Below are positions 5,922 through 6,363 of a stretch of DNA of 6,363 nt, one piece after another. Under the pieces are notes generated by a model. That model made no database searches and was not told the DNA's origin. It saw nothing but the letters and a program-made list of their open reading frames with translations. The translations under genes and the position numbers were made by a program. This stretch comes from a bacterium (GTDB lineage: Bacteria > Auribacterota > JABMQX01): positions 1 through 6,363 of the forward strand of contig JABMQX010000388.1 of assembly GCA_013203085.1 (NCBI GenBank). The letters run 5' to 3'. Numbering within the stretch: position 1 is the first letter of the stretch; each line of letters begins with the position of its first letter.

Positions 5922-6038
5922 TCATTTCCCGCTGAGGAACGTTATCTTCGCCAAAACGTGATGTCCGGAAGAGGCGTCGCCCGCCACCGGGGCATCCAGA
6001 TCAGCCCGATCACACTTGAAGCGATTTTTGTCCGGCAT
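5922..6038 (-). CDS. Possible 38-aa short ORF, unrecognised
   Basis: A short frame opens at ATG 6036-6038 and ends at TGA 5922-5924. It reads MPDKNRFKCDRADLDAPVAG, then DASSGHHVLAKITFLSGK. Composition and a G/C-rich third codon position (about two thirds) look more protein-like than other frames in this area. The last part (GHHVLAKITF) resembles a beta-strand hairpin near the end of an extracellular domain. An in-frame TGA lies six codons upstream of the ATG, so it is either a tiny protein or the tail of a degraded gene. No good Shine-Dalgarno sequence precedes the ATG. It converges on cvpA, leaving 35 bp that contain a hairpin. I do not recognise a family. Confidence 0.22.
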   Translation of the reverse strand: MPDKNRFKCDRADLDAPVAGDASSGHHVLAKITFLSGK

Positions 6039-6363
6039 CCCGATACAACCCGGTCAGCATTCCTCGCCCCTGTTAGAACTACTATTTCTCGCTGAAGGAT
6101 TGGAACTCCCTGTCAGGACGGCAAATAGCCCTCGTTTAACTCGTGGGGTCCATTCCATCCCCTTTTTTCCGAAAGTTTTGCCCGAGCTCAATCGGCTATA
6201 GAACTCACATGCCGGTCCTCGGGGAGAGCTTTTTCCCCACGCTCCGTTTTTCGCGGTAGTAGTTTCAGGGGCGATTGTGTAGAGTGAGCAAAGGACGGAG
6301 TTCCATGCCAGGAAGTCGCTTTTCAACGAAATGGACGAAGTCGCACGATCCCCTCAGAGGAGC
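6039..6363. other. Intergenic stretch with a possible gene start at the right edge
   Basis: I see no supported gene here. A 90-codon minus-strand frame (6326-6054) has low-complexity, Ser/Gly/Lys-rich composition and no ribosome-binding site, and I treat it as spurious. At the edge, AAAGGACGGAG (6290-6300) lies just before an ATG at 6305, whose frame (MPGSRFSTKWTKSHD…) is open to the end of the window. Another plus frame, open after a TAG, reads KSLFNEMDEVARSPQ across the same bases and looks at least as protein-like. The window ends too soon to decide between them. Confidence 0.4.

Noticed and set aside
5254..5925. Minus-strand open frame of 223 codons
   Set aside because: Antisense to cvpA. 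It is rich in Arg/Gln/His/Glu, typical of a reversed hydrophobic membrane gene.

Overview
This looks like a chromosomal window from a GC-rich, probably uncultivated bacterium. The gene content is an SBBP beta-propeller/carbohydrate-binding-like exoprotein, a B12-type radical SAM enzyme, small lipoproteins, CvpA, and ISKra4 and AbiEii-like debris. It suggests a planctomycete/verrucomicrobial or related candidate-phylum background. That is an inference from gene content, and no ribosomal or other marker gene is present to fix taxonomy.

Layout. Positions 1-3076 carry four minus-strand genes. Reading in the direction of transcription (right to left) they are: a 155-aa lipoprotein (3076-2609), a 177-aa lipoprotein with an NTF2/DUF4878-like look (2431-1898), an 87-aa exported SH3-like protein (1697-1434), and a cobalamin-type radical SAM enzyme whose C-terminus runs off the left edge (1158-1). 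The gaps between them are wide (177, 200 and 275 bp). Sigma70-like promoters can be proposed in front of the first three, so this is more likely a series of independently transcribed genes than a tight operon.

Positions about 3177-4596 are a genomic scrap heap. It holds the C-terminal piece of an ISKra4-family transposase (minus), joined in frame to an internal piece of an AbiEii-like nucleotidyltransferase (minus). That in turn abuts head-to-head the 3' remnant of an SBBP-repeat/carbohydrate-binding-like exoprotein (plus), which has also acquired a nonsense codon. None of the three is complete, so at least two rearrangement junctions lie within 3450-3660.

Positions 4597-5301 (about 700 bp) contain no convincing gene. 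A cvpA-family membrane protein follows (5302-5886, plus), with a hairpin directly behind its stop. The last 475 bp hold at most a 38-codon minus-strand ORF and, at the very edge, a possible gene start.

I see no CRISPR array, tRNA, rRNA or intact mobile element. No complete undescribed system is visible. The most notable items are the radical SAM enzyme with its unusual CDCEFN motif and the chimeric transposase/nucleotidyltransferase reading frame.
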